47,729 bases of DNA, taken from the NCBI RefSeq assembly GCF_017312485.1, contig NZ_BMBA01000005.1:1-47729 (forward strand). Reading direction: 5' to 3'. Below are positions 47,487 through 47,729 of the stretch, piece by piece (position 1 is the stretch's first letter; each line of letters begins with the position of its first letter). Both the position numbers and the translations under genes were made by a program. The notes beneath the pieces were generated by a model. It saw nothing but the letters and a program-made list of their open reading frames with translations. It ran no database searches and had not been told where the DNA came from. This DNA is from Clostridium zeae. GTDB lineage: Bacteria > Bacillota > Clostridia > Clostridiales > Clostridiaceae.

Positions 47487-47561
47487 GCTGGCATGGCTCA
47501 ACGGTAGAGCAGCTGACTTGTAATCAGCAGGTTGTAGGTTCGATTCCTATTGCCAGCTCCA
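47487..47561 (+). tRNA. tRNA-Thr (anticodon TGT), CCA encoded
   Basis: 75 nt. Acceptor GCTGGCA / TGCCAGC, anticodon stem CTGA / TCAG with loop CTTGTAA (TGT), T arm TAGGTTCGATTCCTA, 3' TCCA. Confidence 0.96.
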
Positions 47562-47579
47562 CTAAAAAACAAAATATTT

Positions 47580-47654
47580 GGCTCCTTGGTCAAGCGGTCA
47601 AGACACCACCCTTTCACGGTGGTAACAGGGGTTCGATTCCCCTAGGAGTCACCA
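47580..47654 (+). tRNA. tRNA-Glu (anticodon TTC), second identical copy
   Basis: Base-for-base identical to the copy at 47231-47305, including CCA. It begins a repeat of the Glu-Val pair. Confidence 0.97.
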
Positions 47655-47667
47655 TTATCATATTTTT

Positions 47668-47729
47668 GGGCGCATAGCTCAGCTGGGAGAGCATCTGCCT
47701 TACAAGCAGAGGGTCACAGGTTCGATCCC
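47668..47729 (+). tRNA. tRNA-Val (anticodon TAC), second copy, truncated by window end
   Basis: The first 62 bases are identical to tRNA-Val at 47319; the 3' end lies beyond the window. The 13-base spacer to tRNA-Glu is also identical to that in the first copy. Confidence 0.95.

Larger units (their letters stand above)
47231..47729 (+). repeat. Tandem repeat within the tRNA cluster (unit 349 bp)
   Basis: Positions 47580-47729 repeat 47231-47380 exactly (150 bases up to the window end), covering tRNA-Glu, the spacer and most of tRNA-Val. The offset is 349 bases, so the unit is probably Glu-Val-Asp-Thr repeated in tandem. Confidence 0.9.

Overview
The window is the replication-origin region of a low-GC, endospore-forming Firmicute, most likely a Clostridium (sensu stricto). 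I base this on the 5' end of a 16S rRNA gene at the left edge, very AT-rich spacers, strong AGGAGG-type ribosome binding sites, spore-linked genes (yyaC, a spore-type lonC, spoIIIJ/yidC with jag) and the classic Firmicute gene order around dnaA. I cannot name a species from the sequence alone.

Layout: (1) 1-251, start of an rRNA operon reading left (16S 5' end, boxA, promoter). (2) 252-1159, an AT-rich spacer without genes. (3) 1226-10205, minus strand: dnaA-dnaN-rlbA-recF-remB-gyrB-gyrA, the origin-proximal replication and supercoiling block. (4) oriC in two parts: DnaA boxes upstream of dnaA (10259-10614), and, between dnaA and dnaN (8600-8810), DnaA boxes, a GC cluster, five DnaA-trios and an AT-rich unwinding zone. 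(5) 10628-20718, plus strand: rpmH-rnpA-yidD-yidC-khpB, then mnmE-mnmG-rsmG-noc, then parA-parB between two perfect parS sites, then a DUF4446 gene. An Noc-type site lies inside mnmE. (6) 20863-25907: small ykuS-like gene, leftward yyaC / AI-2E transporter / cysteine desulfurase, then rightward DUF3343, mscS and DUF951 genes. (7) 25923-34664: rpsF-ssb-rpsR with an S6:S18-type leader, MazG-like, DUF2232, gdpP, rplI, lonC and dnaB. (8) 34739-46869, accessory and metabolic genes: mgtE, glpK, proC, trhO, a putative non-coding RNA, purA, a DUF1858 gene, an acyl-ACP thioesterase, a BaiN-type flavoprotein, a CoA-binding protein and two very small proteins. (9) 47149-47729: a tRNA cluster (Glu, Val, Asp, Thr, then Glu and Val again).

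Most genes serve chromosome replication (dnaA, dnaN, recF, gyrAB, dnaB, ssb), segregation (parAB, noc), ribosome and tRNA biogenesis (rpmH, rnpA, rsmG, mnmE/mnmG, rpsF, rpsR, rplI, trhO) and membrane protein insertion (yidC, yidD, khpB). Transcription runs mostly away from oriC on both sides, so it is co-directional with replication. The block at 21115-23976 and the flavoprotein gene at 44552 are exceptions.

The most interesting non-routine signals are these. The mgtE leader encodes a 19-residue Cys/His-rich peptide and has three mutually exclusive stems, one of which covers the mgtE ribosome binding site. An apparent small RNA at about 40275-40462 starts at a promoter overlapped by a Fur-box-like sequence, with a second Fur-like palindrome upstream of the neighbouring trhO. 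A triple TATACGTAA operator-like array precedes a 45-residue protein. parA has an oddly placed ribosome binding site in front of a five-codon mini-ORF. All structural statements come from reading the sequence by hand; no folding or database search was run.
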